Part shown: one piece after another, positions 25,867 through 35,948 of the stretch
Numbering within the stretch: the first letter of the stretch is position 1
How the letters are laid out: each line of letters begins with the position of its first letter
Assembly: GCA_035276765.1 (NCBI GenBank)
Contig: DATELH010000002.1
Coordinates: 434,001-498,000, forward strand
DNA length: 64,000 bases
Source of the DNA: DATASD01 sp035276765
Lineage (GTDB): Bacteria; Patescibacteriota; Saccharimonadia; Saccharimonadales; UBA4665
Direction of reading: 5' to 3'
The notes under the pieces: generated by a model
What the model was told of the DNA's origin: nothing
What the model saw: only the letters and a program-made list of their open reading frames with translations
Databases searched by the model: none
Position numbers and translations under genes: made by a program

Positions 25867-25895
25867 ATTATAAGGTAGTTCCGATGCCCATGCAA
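25867..25895 (-). promoter_or_regulatory. Promoter of secreted protein gene
   Basis: On the minus strand TTGCAT (25890-25895), a 17-nt spacer and the consensus TATAAT (25867-25872), giving a leader of about 50 nt. Confidence 0.65.
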
Positions 25896-26303
25896 CTAAA
25901 CTTTTCGTTTCATTTTATTTTCATGCCATTGTTCAAGAAAGCTACAGAGGGTGCCAAATACGAGCAGCATAAAGGCGCTTTGGGAGAAATTTTCTACAAG
26001 GAGTTGGTTTTTTAGGGACGCCATTATGAGCACATAGATCAGCGCTAGCAGGGCCAGCTTAAATGTCACGTCGCTTTTAATCCGAAACAAGACGGCGGCC
26101 ACCCCGTAAACTATAACCACGCCGACGCCAAAGACAGCGCTCCGAAACAAATTGCCCAGCAACACCAGCAGCAAAAATGCGCCAGCATATCCGATAACTT
26201 GCAGGGCGGGGTATACACGCGACCCCTGTATTTTGGCAGAAATCCGCCGAAGAGGAGGCTGCGTTTTTGGCTGCGTTTTTTTGTGGGCGCTTTGGCTAGT
26301 CAT
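25896..26303 (-). CDS. Small multi-spanning membrane protein
   Basis: A 135-residue protein with a basic cytoplasmic N-terminus and about four membrane helices (VIGYAGAFLLLVLLGNLF, FGVGVVIVYGVAAVLF, LALLALIYVLIMASL, SAFMLLVFGTLCSFL). It overlaps the GT-C-like gene by eight nt and ends the operon. Probably an accessory subunit of glycan assembly; no family recognised. Confidence 0.72.
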   Translation of the reverse strand: MTSQSAHKKTQPKTQPPLRRISAKIQGSRVYPALQVIGYAGAFLLLVLLGNLFRSAVFGVGVVIVYGVAAVLFRIKSDVTFKLALLALIYVLIMASLKNQLLVENFSQSAFMLLVFGTLCSFLEQWHENKMKRKV

Positions 26304-27996
26304 TCTGTTTAACCTCGTATAATTTTAGCGTTGGTGTGTCCATGACTACCTGGATGTTCTTTTGGGCATCCAGATACGAATATTTTTCGTAGTCGTTTTC
26401 CTTGGCAAGAAGGATATAGCGGATATCGTATTGGTACACGTCGGCAGCCACGTGGTTGCTTCCGGCTGCCGCTTTTGGTGGGATCGTGGCGGCCATGGCT
26501 TTTTGCGTCGGGCTTAGCCCATACGGTGCCGCGCCTTGAAGCTCGGGATCGCTGCTTGCAACAATAGACGAGTGAAAGAATTTCGGCGCCGGGTCGGCGA
26601 TTATCCGGCCGGCAAAACTGTAGCGCATATACAAGTGCCAGGGCAAGAACAAAACTTTGCAGTCCTTCCGGCACTCTGCCGTGAGCCTGTCATTAATGGC
26701 GTTCCACTCGACGGGGTACTCGGCTGCATGAAGTTGACCATGAAAACCCCACGGCATAAGGGGCGCACACAGGAGTGGCAAAAGGCACATTACAAATGCA
26801 ATCGTCTGTGCATGGTCTTTCAGGGCTTTTTGCTTTTGCGCTAGTTGTACGATCGAAATAACAGCGACGCTGCCAAAATACACATAGGCGAGCGCAATGA
26901 GTGCCACGAATTTTTGCGGCTCACGATAGCCAGCAAAAAACGGGAGCGTGTTTACAAACCATTCATTAACCGGCGCAAAAAACGTACCGGCCGTGCCAAT
27001 AGACAACACCATGCCAATAAAGGCGAGCGCGATAAAGGCGAGCGTAACGCCACGCTGGCGACGCAAACCGACCGTCACCCCATACAAAACCAGTGCCCAC
27101 AACAAAACAATCGGCACGCGCCACCAACTAAACACATCTTGCGAAACTAAAAACAAGTTCTTGCTGTCGCCCCAAAACCCTTGCAGCCCAAGCACATTTC
27201 CCACAAGTCCAAACCCGCGCGATCCCGTGGCGAACGCATGTAAATCCGAACGCGTAAATCCGTCAACAATGTGCGCCGTCGGACCATGCCCAAACAACAA
27301 AGGGACAAGCCAATAACTATTGAGCACCAGCGTAAGGCCAAGCCCCATGCCCGCCCACTTCAAAAAACCAACAAGCCACCGCTTGTCGTGCCGTCGTTGC
27401 AGGGCAAACAAAGCGCCCATTGTGATGGCAATAACAGCCAGCAGCCCGAGCGTATGAATAGAAACAATCGCTACCACCGTCGTCCACAGCGCCACAAGCA
27501 GCGCCCCGTTTCGTTCCGGCTTTTTGCAAAATTGCCAGAGTGCCGCGGCAAAGAAAGGGATGAGCGCGTAGCCCAAAAGTACCATAAACTGCCCAGCCAT
27601 AAACCGCGAATACACAAACGGGTTGAACATATAAAACACGCCCGCAAAATAAGCTGCCCATCGCCCAGCAAGACCGTCGGCAGATTTAGCCTGCAACTTC
27701 TCTACGAAAGAATGTGCGCCAAATCCAGCCAGCACAAGTACCGCGAACAAAAGCGCCTTTTCGATAATCTGTGCCTGGACAAGTATATTTATAAAATGCA
27801 GGACTGCCCAGAATGGATAGCTAGCACTCAATGAATCGGGCAAGGGTATTTTGGGCGTAAACACAAGGTCCACTGTCAAAACATATCCCGGTTTAAACAG
27901 TGGCAGCATGACAAGCGCCGCCAGCAACACATACACGAACACAGCAATAGCGCGGGCAGGAGTTTCGTTTTGTGGCTGGGCTTGTTTTTTAACCAT
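26296..27996 (-). CDS. Multi-spanning GT-C-like membrane protein
   Basis: A 566-residue protein with about 12 membrane helices and a soluble C-terminal part from about 430 (CRKDCKVLFLPWHLYMRYSF, then VYQYDIRYILLAKE). The layout resembles YfhO-like or arabinofuranosyltransferase-like GT-C enzymes, which use lipid-linked sugars on the outer face of the membrane. ATG 27996 is chosen over an in-frame TTG six nt upstream. The start lies three nt beyond the stop of the pyruvyl transferase-like gene. The specific sugar is unknown. Confidence 0.75.
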   Translation of the reverse strand: MVKKQAQPQNETPARAIAVFVYVLLAALVMLPLFKPGYVLTVDLVFTPKIPLPDSLSASYPFWAVLHFINILVQAQIIEKALLFAVLVLAGFGAHSFVEKLQAKSADGLAGRWAAYFAGVFYMFNPFVYSRFMAGQFMVLLGYALIPFFAAALWQFCKKPERNGALLVALWTTVVAIVSIHTLGLLAVIAITMGALFALQRRHDKRWLVGFLKWAGMGLGLTLVLNSYWLVPLLFGHGPTAHIVDGFTRSDLHAFATGSRGFGLVGNVLGLQGFWGDSKNLFLVSQDVFSWWRVPIVLLWALVLYGVTVGLRRQRGVTLAFIALAFIGMVLSIGTAGTFFAPVNEWFVNTLPFFAGYREPQKFVALIALAYVYFGSVAVISIVQLAQKQKALKDHAQTIAFVMCLLPLLCAPLMPWGFHGQLHAAEYPVEWNAINDRLTAECRKDCKVLFLPWHLYMRYSFAGRIIADPAPKFFHSSIVASSDPELQGAAPYGLSPTQKAMAATIPPKAAAGSNHVAADVYQYDIRYILLAKENDYEKYSYLDAQKNIQVVMDTPTLKLYEVKQND

Positions 27997-27998
27997 GG

Positions 27999-29102
27999 TC
28001 AAATTTCTTTCACGAGCGCCTTGTATGCCGCCCGTTTGCTTAACATTTGCCGGCTCGCCTCGTAAAAAGCGTCGCCTATGTTGTTGTAGTCTTTGTACAG
28101 CCGCTGGAATATTTCTGGCACTTTTTCGACTTCCGTAATGTCAACGCAGTAATCGCCAAGATTGTTATCGACAAAGAACGAGCGTACTTTCGGGCGGTAG
28201 GCGATCCCGATGCATGGCGTCCCGTTGATGGCGGCCAATATATTTGTGTGAAGCCTTGAGCCAATAACCAAATCGCTTTCGCACAGCATCGCAACGATGT
28301 TTTTTAGCTCGCGTTCGTGCGACAGAACGGTGTTCTTGTGCTTGACCAATTTCATCATTTGCTCCGAAGCCCAGAGGTCGTCGTTCTCCTCGGCCTCGGT
28401 AACGTGCATGGGCAGCACGATTACCTTAAACTTGTCTTCGGGCAATGAGTTTATGAGTTTGGCGATGCTGCTGATAAGTTTCGGAAAATTCTTCGGCTTG
28501 TTCGGTATGGAATGGAGCACTGAAACCACGATGGTAAACGGGCGCTTTTTGGGCAAAGCGTGGTGTACCGATTTATTAAACGGCAGATTGATGGCGATGT
28601 CCGGCAGAACCTCGATGTTTTTGAGCCCCAGCACTTTTGCGCTCCGGCTTTCGCGTACCACAATTTTCCGCGCCAACCGCGCCGACAACCGCGCCAGAAA
28701 CAAGGGATAACCATGCAGTTTCCCGATGCCGCATCCAACGTACCAAATCTTTTTCCCGGAAAGTCTGAAGACAACATTCAGGACAATCATTTTGTACAGG
28801 AGTTGCTTGGGCCTTTTGGCGCCGTACAATTCCACCCACAAATCGCCGCCCCAATACACAACTTCCTTAATCCGAAAATACAGTTTGAGCTTGGCCAGGA
28901 TGTCCTTGTGACCCATCGTTGAAAGCGTGTGGACGTTGCCTTTGGCGACGTCCGGCAGCAGGTCGTCGTACGCGGCATTAATATATATTTTTTTGTCCTT
29001 AAACAGTTCGAGGGCGGCATGCAGAAATACGTCATCGCCGGCGTTGCCCCGTCCATATGCCCCAAGCAAAAGTATCGGTTTATTGTCTGCGGGTTTTGTC
29101 AT
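27999..29102 (-). CDS. Polysaccharide pyruvyl transferase family protein
   Basis: A 367-residue soluble protein. ILLLGAYGRGNAGDD at the start and VIGSRLHTNILAAINGTPCIGI in the C-terminal half are hallmarks of the CsaB/WcaK polysaccharide pyruvyl transferase family. Such enzymes add pyruvate ketals to glycan residues; a ketal can anchor S-layer proteins. The start at 29102 has AAGGAG just upstream and lies inside the end of the previous gene; a second ATG 18 nt earlier lacks a site. Confidence 0.88.
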   Translation of the reverse strand: MTKPADNKPILLLGAYGRGNAGDDVFLHAALELFKDKKIYINAAYDDLLPDVAKGNVHTLSTMGHKDILAKLKLYFRIKEVVYWGGDLWVELYGAKRPKQLLYKMIVLNVVFRLSGKKIWYVGCGIGKLHGYPLFLARLSARLARKIVVRESRSAKVLGLKNIEVLPDIAINLPFNKSVHHALPKKRPFTIVVSVLHSIPNKPKNFPKLISSIAKLINSLPEDKFKVIVLPMHVTEAEENDDLWASEQMMKLVKHKNTVLSHERELKNIVAMLCESDLVIGSRLHTNILAAINGTPCIGIAYRPKVRSFFVDNNLGDYCVDITEVEKVPEIFQRLYKDYNNIGDAFYEASRQMLSKRAAYKALVKEI

Positions 29103-32100
29103 TTCGCTCCTTTTTGCCATTACGTTTACGGATAACCAACCAAATAATCGTACCAGAACCAGCCATAAGCGTACCGGTGCTCACGATAAGCCCCGCCTTC
29201 ATAAGCTTCTCCACGTCAAATTGCACTGCGAGCGATATGTCGTAAGTGCCGTCAGCGTTTTTGTGGCAGGCGTACGGGTTTTGGGTGCACAGGCGTTGCG
29301 GATCCACAAACCAACCGTTTTCAAAGTTATTTACTTTAAAGTGCGGGGAAGTCGTCGGTTTTTTATCGCCAAACAAGAGGTGCCAGTGCGTGTCATATTC
29401 TTCACTCATGAGCAGAATGAACGGGCCGCTTGCGCCTTGGATGGAAACTTGCTTGTGGGTGCTGTCCAGATTTTTGAAGGTCGTGGATTTTGGTTTTGCC
29501 ATGGCTACGCTGGCGGCCGAAACTTCGTAGAACCTTTGTTTTACGTCTGGCACTTGCTGGAGTTTAAAGTTATCGTAACGGTTTATGTAGTAGATCGACT
29601 GGCTGTTCGCGTCGCTGTGCGCGAAAACAGCGATTGTTGCCGACTTGGCATTCTGCGGCACCTGAATTTGTTTGCTATAGGTATGCCACTTTGTGTCGGT
29701 AATGTCTATACTTTCACTCAGCCTGGTGTTTTTTTCGTCGTCGAAACTTATGGCGTAGCTGGCCGATGTAGCGTTCGGACTCTGGTAATCAAACTGCAAA
29801 AGGTACGTTTTGCCGCCCACCACATTTATAGCGCCTTGGCTTGTGCAGGCGACATGCCGCTTGGCGCTTAGCTCGAGCGAGTGTTTGCCGTCTGAAGCGT
29901 TGTTACTTAAAGCCATCTTGAGGTCGGCATTGGCATCGTACGCGTCGCAGTCGTCTACTTTCTTTTGCCACAAGCCTTTTTCGAAAGAAGGGTTAGCAAT
30001 ATTGTTCGTCGCCTGATGTATGTCGATCGCGTAACTTTGGCTGGGGTTTGCAGGGGCAGGGATTTGTTGCATATCGCCCGTGGCGGCGTTCACAACCAGC
30101 ACTTGTTGCAACGACTGCAAACTAACGCCTTTGATGAGTGTTGCAGCCTGCACGTTCATCTGGTTTGAAGGACGCCCAATCAAAGTAAGCGTTAGCGTGG
30201 TCGCCCCCTGTGGCACGTCAATCACTTTTTGGTACAAGTGCCATGCGCCATCCGCCACGGCGATGTCTTGCGTAACCGGCGGCTGGCCCGGCACATTGTA
30301 GCTTAAACGGTAACTCATGAATTGGGCGTGCGAAGCTTGGTAATTAAATTGCAGCAAGTACTTTCCAGCACTCACCGGGACTGCGCCTGGCCCGGTGCAC
30401 GCCGCGTGATCTTTGGCAAAAAGGCCCATAACCGGCTGTTTTTCGACGCCGCTGAGCGTTTCGCCGATGTCAATGTTCGGCGCATCGGAGCCGTACGGCA
30501 CGCAGTTTTCAACTTGCTCATTCCAAAGGGTGTTGTGCGCTTTTTGGGGCGGCGGCATGATGTTCTGAGGATTCACGGCATACACCGGCACGTCTTGGCG
30601 CGGAGAGCCAATGTAGTGCGTGCCCGGCGTCTCCACCACGGCGTTCACGCGCCCGTCTGCTTCGTAAATGTAACTGCTTCCATTCATGGACAAGTTTTGC
30701 CGCACCGAGTTTCCCACAGGCGCCGCCCCCGCCGAACTTGCCAGTTTTTGCGTAGAAAAGGTAGCGACGTTATCGGCAATAGCGTAAGAAGTTTCCGCGT
30801 GCGCTTGGTCGGCGTAATAGGTTTTGTTCTTGATGTTTTTGAGGCCTTGTGCGGTAATTTTGCCTTGGTTGTAGTTGAGGCCGTAGTACATGTCATGAAT
30901 GTTCGAGACATACGGGCTCTCGGCGCTTGCTTGGTCAGTTACAAAATTAAATTCTCCCGGCGCTTGCATGGCATTTTTCCACAATGAATAAGCCGCCGGC
31001 AAACTAGCTGTGCTATCTATGGCGTAGAGGTTGGTCGTCGCCGAAAAATACGGCTTTATAGGAGTGGCCGCTTCAAAAACCTTAAAGCCATCTAGGTGAA
31101 TGTTCGCTTCTTTTAGGTAGCCGCTTTGGGCGAGTGTATCAGCAAACATCGAAGGGTCGTCGTTGTAACTCCGGTAAAAATTATCGGCGTTATCCACGTC
31201 ACGCAAAGGAACCACCACATATTTTATGCCAGCATTTGAAAGCAGCACGGGCACGTAATCTTGCCGCAAAAACTCGTTAATTTCGTCGGTCGGCGTGGCA
31301 TTGTCCGTGGTTGGATAGGTCGATTGCAGATCCTTCCAAGAGTTCGCAAGCACCTTTGAAATATCAACGGTCGGGTGGTTGAAGCTATCCAAAGCCCACC
31401 GCGAAGTCTTCGGCACCCACAGCGTGCGGTAATAGCCGGGCTGGTCAAGAAACGCATTGAGCGTCCGATACCCAGCAGGCATCGACCTTTGCGAAAATGT
31501 CGCGCCAATTTTATTGGTTGCGATAGGGATAAGGTTTGGCAAGAATAGCAGGGCCAAAATCCCCGCAAGAGCGTAAGCTTTGGCGAACCGCAAATCGTAG
31601 CGCTTTTTTACATACAGGTAAAACGCCGGTATGAGAATCGAGTAAGCGAGCGCGACAAGCAAGTAAAATTTGCTCGCTTCGCGGAAGGCATTAAAGCCCG
31701 GAAGGTTATGGAAAAGCCAGTTATAAATCCCGGTAAACGGCCCGCCTGATTGCTTGGTCAGGAACACGCCCAAAAGGCCAACAACACAAAAATAATTGAG
31801 GTATGCATTGCGTTTTCGGAGGGCGATAAAACCGCCGAATGCCGCAATTGGAATCAGCCAAAAATAAAGTGGAATGAGGTGCGTTACAAAAGGCACCATC
31901 TTCCCGCCACTCCAGTACGGCTGGAAAAGGGTGAATGCTTCGGCGATGTTAAAATACTGGCTGCCAAAAAGGGAGTTCTCAATGGCGCCTTGGCCCGCGG
32001 CCGGACCTAGCTTCAGCAAAGGCAGTAGCCAGTATATGTTAAGCAGCAAAAATATAAACAAGGGCGCGCCGCACACAACGACAATCTTTAGAACCTCGGA

Positions 32101-32790
32101 CATGCCTTTTTGCCGGAAGGCCGACCGAGCATGGCCAACAAAGTAAAAACCTCCATACAGCAGCAAAAGCAAAATAAGAATGTAGGCAGAGCGGGGCTCA
32201 TACGCGCCACATGCCGCCAAGGCAAAGGCCGCCAGAATAGCATACAAAAGCGTCCGCGTTTCCAAAGCCCGTATGTAGGTATATATTGCCAGCGGCGCCA
32301 AAGCATAAGCTGCGGCAAGCGTTAAATGTCCGGTTTGCAATGTCAAAAAGTACGTGTTGTACGAATAAACCACCATTCCGAGCAGGGCAGCAACTTTGTC
32401 TTTGAAGACATGCCTCGCCAGCATAAACGAGCCTATCGGCGCAAGGAGCACGGCCGGCCACAAATGCACCATCCGCTCGGCAATTGCAAAGCTGAACCCA
32501 AAATAGTACGACAGCCAACCGTAGGGCGCATACGACGGAGCCTGGCCCAAATCGGGCAAAATGCGGCCGAACGAAGTATCCGAAAGCCACACACTAAAGT
32601 AGTGTCCGCGCAAAGTGTCGGCTGCTTGCTTCACATAAAACCCCCAGTCGCCGTGCGTCCTGACGCCAAAGTCCAAAAACCAAGAGTTATAAATAAGCAC
32701 CGTGAACAGCAATACACCAACGCCAAACGCTACGGTGTAGACTTTTTTCTTGCCGCGCTTTGCCACGAGGGCTTGTATTTTATGCAACAT
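29080..32790 (-). CDS. Very large GT-C-like membrane protein with duplicated carbohydrate-binding modules
   Basis: A 1,236-residue protein. About 12 membrane helices occupy residues 15-425. A large outer domain follows. Two homologous beta-sandwich modules sit near 751-905 and 932-1075; each has an N-terminal Cys pair (VENC/HAAC and DDCD/HVAC), then GKYLLQFNYQ or KTYLLQFDYQ, then a WHxYxK strand. These resemble carbohydrate-binding modules. One last membrane helix (LIVSTGTLMAGSGTIIWLVI) and a basic tail end the protein. It is probably an outer-face glycosyltransferase of the YfhO/arabinofuranosyltransferase type, which is an inference from the layout. It overlaps the genes on both sides. Confidence 0.78.
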   Translation of the reverse strand: MLHKIQALVAKRGKKKVYTVAFGVGVLLFTVLIYNSWFLDFGVRTHGDWGFYVKQAADTLRGHYFSVWLSDTSFGRILPDLGQAPSYAPYGWLSYYFGFSFAIAERMVHLWPAVLLAPIGSFMLARHVFKDKVAALLGMVVYSYNTYFLTLQTGHLTLAAAYALAPLAIYTYIRALETRTLLYAILAAFALAACGAYEPRSAYILILLLLLYGGFYFVGHARSAFRQKGMSEVLKIVVVCGAPLFIFLLLNIYWLLPLLKLGPAAGQGAIENSLFGSQYFNIAEAFTLFQPYWSGGKMVPFVTHLIPLYFWLIPIAAFGGFIALRKRNAYLNYFCVVGLLGVFLTKQSGGPFTGIYNWLFHNLPGFNAFREASKFYLLVALAYSILIPAFYLYVKKRYDLRFAKAYALAGILALLFLPNLIPIATNKIGATFSQRSMPAGYRTLNAFLDQPGYYRTLWVPKTSRWALDSFNHPTVDISKVLANSWKDLQSTYPTTDNATPTDEINEFLRQDYVPVLLSNAGIKYVVVPLRDVDNADNFYRSYNDDPSMFADTLAQSGYLKEANIHLDGFKVFEAATPIKPYFSATTNLYAIDSTASLPAAYSLWKNAMQAPGEFNFVTDQASAESPYVSNIHDMYYGLNYNQGKITAQGLKNIKNKTYYADQAHAETSYAIADNVATFSTQKLASSAGAAPVGNSVRQNLSMNGSSYIYEADGRVNAVVETPGTHYIGSPRQDVPVYAVNPQNIMPPPQKAHNTLWNEQVENCVPYGSDAPNIDIGETLSGVEKQPVMGLFAKDHAACTGPGAVPVSAGKYLLQFNYQASHAQFMSYRLSYNVPGQPPVTQDIAVADGAWHLYQKVIDVPQGATTLTLTLIGRPSNQMNVQAATLIKGVSLQSLQQVLVVNAATGDMQQIPAPANPSQSYAIDIHQATNNIANPSFEKGLWQKKVDDCDAYDANADLKMALSNNASDGKHSLELSAKRHVACTSQGAINVVGGKTYLLQFDYQSPNATSASYAISFDDEKNTRLSESIDITDTKWHTYSKQIQVPQNAKSATIAVFAHSDANSQSIYYINRYDNFKLQQVPDVKQRFYEVSAASVAMAKPKSTTFKNLDSTHKQVSIQGASGPFILLMSEEYDTHWHLLFGDKKPTTSPHFKVNNFENGWFVDPQRLCTQNPYACHKNADGTYDISLAVQFDVEKLMKAGLIVSTGTLMAGSGTIIWLVIRKRNGKKERNDKTRRQ

Positions 32791-33982
32791 GCTTTATCTC
32801 ATTATAAAGTTGTGGATAGACGGAGTCATCGGCAAATTCTAATTTAATCTTGGCGTAAGCTTTTTTGCCGATTTCATAAAATGCGTCTGGCGACGACGCT
32901 TTGCGTTCCATCAGTGTTTTGATACACGCGACAAACGCGTCTGCGTGGAGTGGCACCAGAAAGCCTGTTTCATCTCGCCGGATAACTTCGCGAGGACCGG
33001 TTATGTCAGTCGAAATAACTACCTTACCTGCGAGCGCCGTCTCGACAGCAACCCGGTTTAATGTCTCAAAACTTGAGGTTATGAGCGTGCCGTCAGCCCA
33101 ATCATACAGTTCTCGCGTATCTTTGTTTGGCACGTGTCCTAAATACTCCACAAATGGATGTTCTGCGACCAATTGTTTGACTTGGTTTATGAGGGCGACT
33201 TCGCCGCTTCCGGCGATTTTGATTTTAACCTTTTTGGCGAGGTAGTCATCGCTTGCGATTTTGCGGATAATCTCATCGAGCAAGGGCAAACCCTTTTGTT
33301 GGCTGAGCCTGCCCACAAAAAGCAGCCGAAACTCACCGCTAGTATGCCGCGCCTGTTTCAGTGGCGGTACATTAAAGGGGTAATGGATGACCTTCACGTC
33401 ATTTCTGTGCAACTTGCTTTTTATAAATTCCAGATCTTCGGCGTTCAGCACCGTCATGAGTCGGGTGTGTTTTAACAGAGACTTGTAAATTGCGCCGGTA
33501 TACAACAAGTTATGCAGCTTTGCGTTCAGTGTTTTGGCCGACGGATAATAGATTGCCGTGTGCACGCCAACAATAATGGGAGGAAGCTTTTTGGTGCCAA
33601 TCATTTTTAGGACGCTGAGCTCAAGCAGTTCATTTTTTGTGAGGATGACGTCGGCGGAGTGTAAGATCTTCTTGAGCTCTTTGAATGATTCCGCCCGTAC
33701 GTATGCAGCCCCGCCCAGGCGCTGCAAGATATTGTCATAGTCCTCCCGGTAAATTGCTTTCGGGTCTTGTTTGCTCATGAAATAAACGGTGTAAATGCGC
33801 TGAAGTTTTTCGACCATTTCGGGCCCCATAGTCACCACGGTGACTTGCAAATCCGGGTAGCGTTTTGCCAAGTTGCAGGCCACTTCAATCACATAGTTTT
33901 CAAACCCACCGCCTTGCTCGAGAATGCCAAAAGAAAACATGACGAGCCGCGTCGGTTTGGTTGTTTTTGCTGGGTTTTTCAT
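32780..33982 (-). CDS. Glycosyltransferase family 4
   Basis: A 400-residue GT-B enzyme. FSFGILEQGGGFENYV is the Gly-rich N-terminal loop, and EFRLLFVGRLSQQKGLPLL opens the C-terminal nucleotide-sugar domain. SSFETLNRVAVETALAGKVVI holds the E-x7-E-like motif of GT4 enzymes. It should retain its sugar and act in the cytoplasm. Its ATG shares one base with the stop of the previous gene (TAATG), and it overlaps the next gene by 11 nt. Confidence 0.9.
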   Translation of the reverse strand: MKNPAKTTKPTRLVMFSFGILEQGGGFENYVIEVACNLAKRYPDLQVTVVTMGPEMVEKLQRIYTVYFMSKQDPKAIYREDYDNILQRLGGAAYVRAESFKELKKILHSADVILTKNELLELSVLKMIGTKKLPPIIVGVHTAIYYPSAKTLNAKLHNLLYTGAIYKSLLKHTRLMTVLNAEDLEFIKSKLHRNDVKVIHYPFNVPPLKQARHTSGEFRLLFVGRLSQQKGLPLLDEIIRKIASDDYLAKKVKIKIAGSGEVALINQVKQLVAEHPFVEYLGHVPNKDTRELYDWADGTLITSSFETLNRVAVETALAGKVVISTDITGPREVIRRDETGFLVPLHADAFVACIKTLMERKASSPDAFYEIGKKAYAKIKLEFADDSVYPQLYNEIKHVA

Positions 33983-34818
33983 TATTTTTTACCTCGCTTG
34001 GCCTTAAAAAAGCCCAGTCCGCCAGCGCCGTATTCCGCCGTTTTGAGTGTTAGCATGCCAACGCTCACAAACGGATTCCTGAAAAGTTTGCCGGGTTTTG
34101 AGAAGAACAATTTGAAGCGGGCGAGGGGGCCGGATTGGTCGGCCACAATCGATTGCGTGGGGTTTTCGGCGAAATACTCGGCGGCGTGGCTGCCGTAATA
34201 GTACATTTTTTTGAGCGTTTTACCGAAGTACAAGCGGCCTTCATTGTGGTAAATATAGGCTTGGCTTCGGCCCACGCGCGCAACTTTTCGGATGCGGTTG
34301 GTAAAGTCCCAGTCTTCGCCGCCGGTCATGGTCTCGTTGTAGCCGCCCACTTTTTGGTATAGGTTTTTGTCAAAAAAGCGTGCCGCCTCGATCGAGTCCA
34401 CGCCCACATAATACGAACGTTCCAGACTCTTGCACCTCGCCCAATAGCCCTCGCCAAATGATTTTTCAGGGATAATGAGTGCCTTAAAGTCCGCGTTTGC
34501 TTGCACCATCTCAACGCAGCTCTCCACGACTTCGCCGCTGAGCTCCATGTCGGAATCAATAATCAATACGTACTCGCCCTTGGCCTTTTGAATCGCATAG
34601 TTGCGCTGCGCAGAGCGTTCCGGACCTTTGTTGAACACGTGTTTTGTGTAATGCCGCGCGATTTCTTTGGTGTCGTCGGTAGAGTTGTTGTCCACCACAA
34701 TCAACTCAATCGCCTCATACGATTGGTCGATGATTGATTGCAGACAAGCGTCAAGCGTCTCGGTGTTGTTGCGGGTCGTGACAATTACTGAAATGAGCGG
34801 CGCATTCTTATCCTGCAT
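33982..34818 (-). CDS. Glycosyltransferase family 2
   Basis: A 278-residue GT-A enzyme: APLISVIVTTRNN at the start, VDNNSTDDT, the metal-binding IIDSDMEL (DSD) and GGEDWDFTNR, the ED motif before the catalytic region. The ATG at 34818 has AAGGGA upstream. An in-frame GTG at 34833 overlaps the stop of the previous gene (GTGA) and is a real alternative. It is part of the long glycan operon. Confidence 0.88.
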   Translation of the reverse strand: MQDKNAPLISVIVTTRNNTETLDACLQSIIDQSYEAIELIVVDNNSTDDTKEIARHYTKHVFNKGPERSAQRNYAIQKAKGEYVLIIDSDMELSGEVVESCVEMVQANADFKALIIPEKSFGEGYWARCKSLERSYYVGVDSIEAARFFDKNLYQKVGGYNETMTGGEDWDFTNRIRKVARVGRSQAYIYHNEGRLYFGKTLKKMYYYGSHAAEYFAENPTQSIVADQSGPLARFKLFFSKPGKLFRNPFVSVGMLTLKTAEYGAGGLGFFKAKRGKK

Positions 34819-34829
34819 AGCTAGTCCCT

Positions 34830-35948
34830 TCACGAGATTTTTACAATCTTTTTAAAATCTTGGTAAGTCTGATTGAACGTAATGGTTTTGCTCCATTCCC
34901 AGCCGTTTTTCTGCAGGGTCTTATAGAGCGTCTTGTTGCCCAAAAGCTGCACGATGCCGTCGGCGAGGGCGGCCGGATTTTCAGCGGTCACGAGGCCGGT
35001 TTCCATGTGGCGCACGCTATCCCTTAGGCCATGCACATCGTACACCACGGCCGGTGTGCCTTGGCTGTTCGCCTCGGTCACAATCAAACCCCAGCCTTCT
35101 TCTACGGAGGTCACAATAATAACGTGGCAGCGCTGCATAAGCTCAACTTTTTGCTCGTCCGTGGTGCGGCCCAAATACTCAATGTCTTTTTTGTACGGAC
35201 TTTTTGCGATATACGACATGACCTTTTGGCCGTAGGCCCCCGACGAACTACCGGAAACCTTGAGCTTGAGTTTTGGCATTTGCTTTTTGGCGAGCTCGAA
35301 CGCCTTTATCTGGTCGATAGTGCGTTTCATGGCACGCATACTGCCGTGCACAAGCACCGTTGGCTGCATGTATTTTTTAATTTTTGCGAGGTCTTTTACC
35401 GGCTCGATGTGCGTACCTTCGGAAATAATGTTGGTGCGCTCCGGCTTAAACCCAAACTTTGCAAGCTCCCTCCGTGTGCTTTCAGAAACGGTGATTACCG
35501 GCACGCGCGCAAAACTCGCCAAGCGGCTTGCCAGCGGCACCAGCACATGAAACCCCACATATGAGAATGGCGCCGGAATTTCGTGCAGCCAGTTTGTCCG
35601 GGCCAACTGATGGTACAACATGTAACGCGGCGATTTGCGTCCAAAAAATACGCTAAAGTAGGGCGCGCCGCCATTCACTTCTTCAACCACAACGTCGTAC
35701 TTGTTACGCAAGCGTCGGATGTAATATGCCAACGCTTGATATGGGTGAAGGTAGCGACTGCTTCCAATGCGCAGCACCTGCACGCCATCAAGCGGGCGTT
35801 GGCTTGCCGCACCGGCATAATCTGTGGTCAACAAAGTGACCGAATGACCTTCGGCAACCAGCCGTTTGCAAATTTCGTAGCAAACAACTTCGGCGCCACC
35901 AGCCTCAGGATGTCCAGTGTCCTTCCATGTTATCCATAATATATTCAT
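34830..35948 (-). CDS. Glycosyltransferase family 4
   Basis: A 372-residue GT-B enzyme: GHPEAGGAEVVCYEICKRL at the N-terminus is the typical loop, and VTSVEEGWGLIVTEANSQGTP carries the E-x7-E motif (EEGWGLIVTE). It lacks membrane helices. It overlaps the previous gene by ATGA and the next by a few nt, as throughout this operon. Confidence 0.92.
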   Translation of the reverse strand: MNILWITWKDTGHPEAGGAEVVCYEICKRLVAEGHSVTLLTTDYAGAASQRPLDGVQVLRIGSSRYLHPYQALAYYIRRLRNKYDVVVEEVNGGAPYFSVFFGRKSPRYMLYHQLARTNWLHEIPAPFSYVGFHVLVPLASRLASFARVPVITVSESTRRELAKFGFKPERTNIISEGTHIEPVKDLAKIKKYMQPTVLVHGSMRAMKRTIDQIKAFELAKKQMPKLKLKVSGSSSGAYGQKVMSYIAKSPYKKDIEYLGRTTDEQKVELMQRCHVIIVTSVEEGWGLIVTEANSQGTPAVVYDVHGLRDSVRHMETGLVTAENPAALADGIVQLLGNKTLYKTLQKNGWEWSKTITFNQTYQDFKKIVKIS

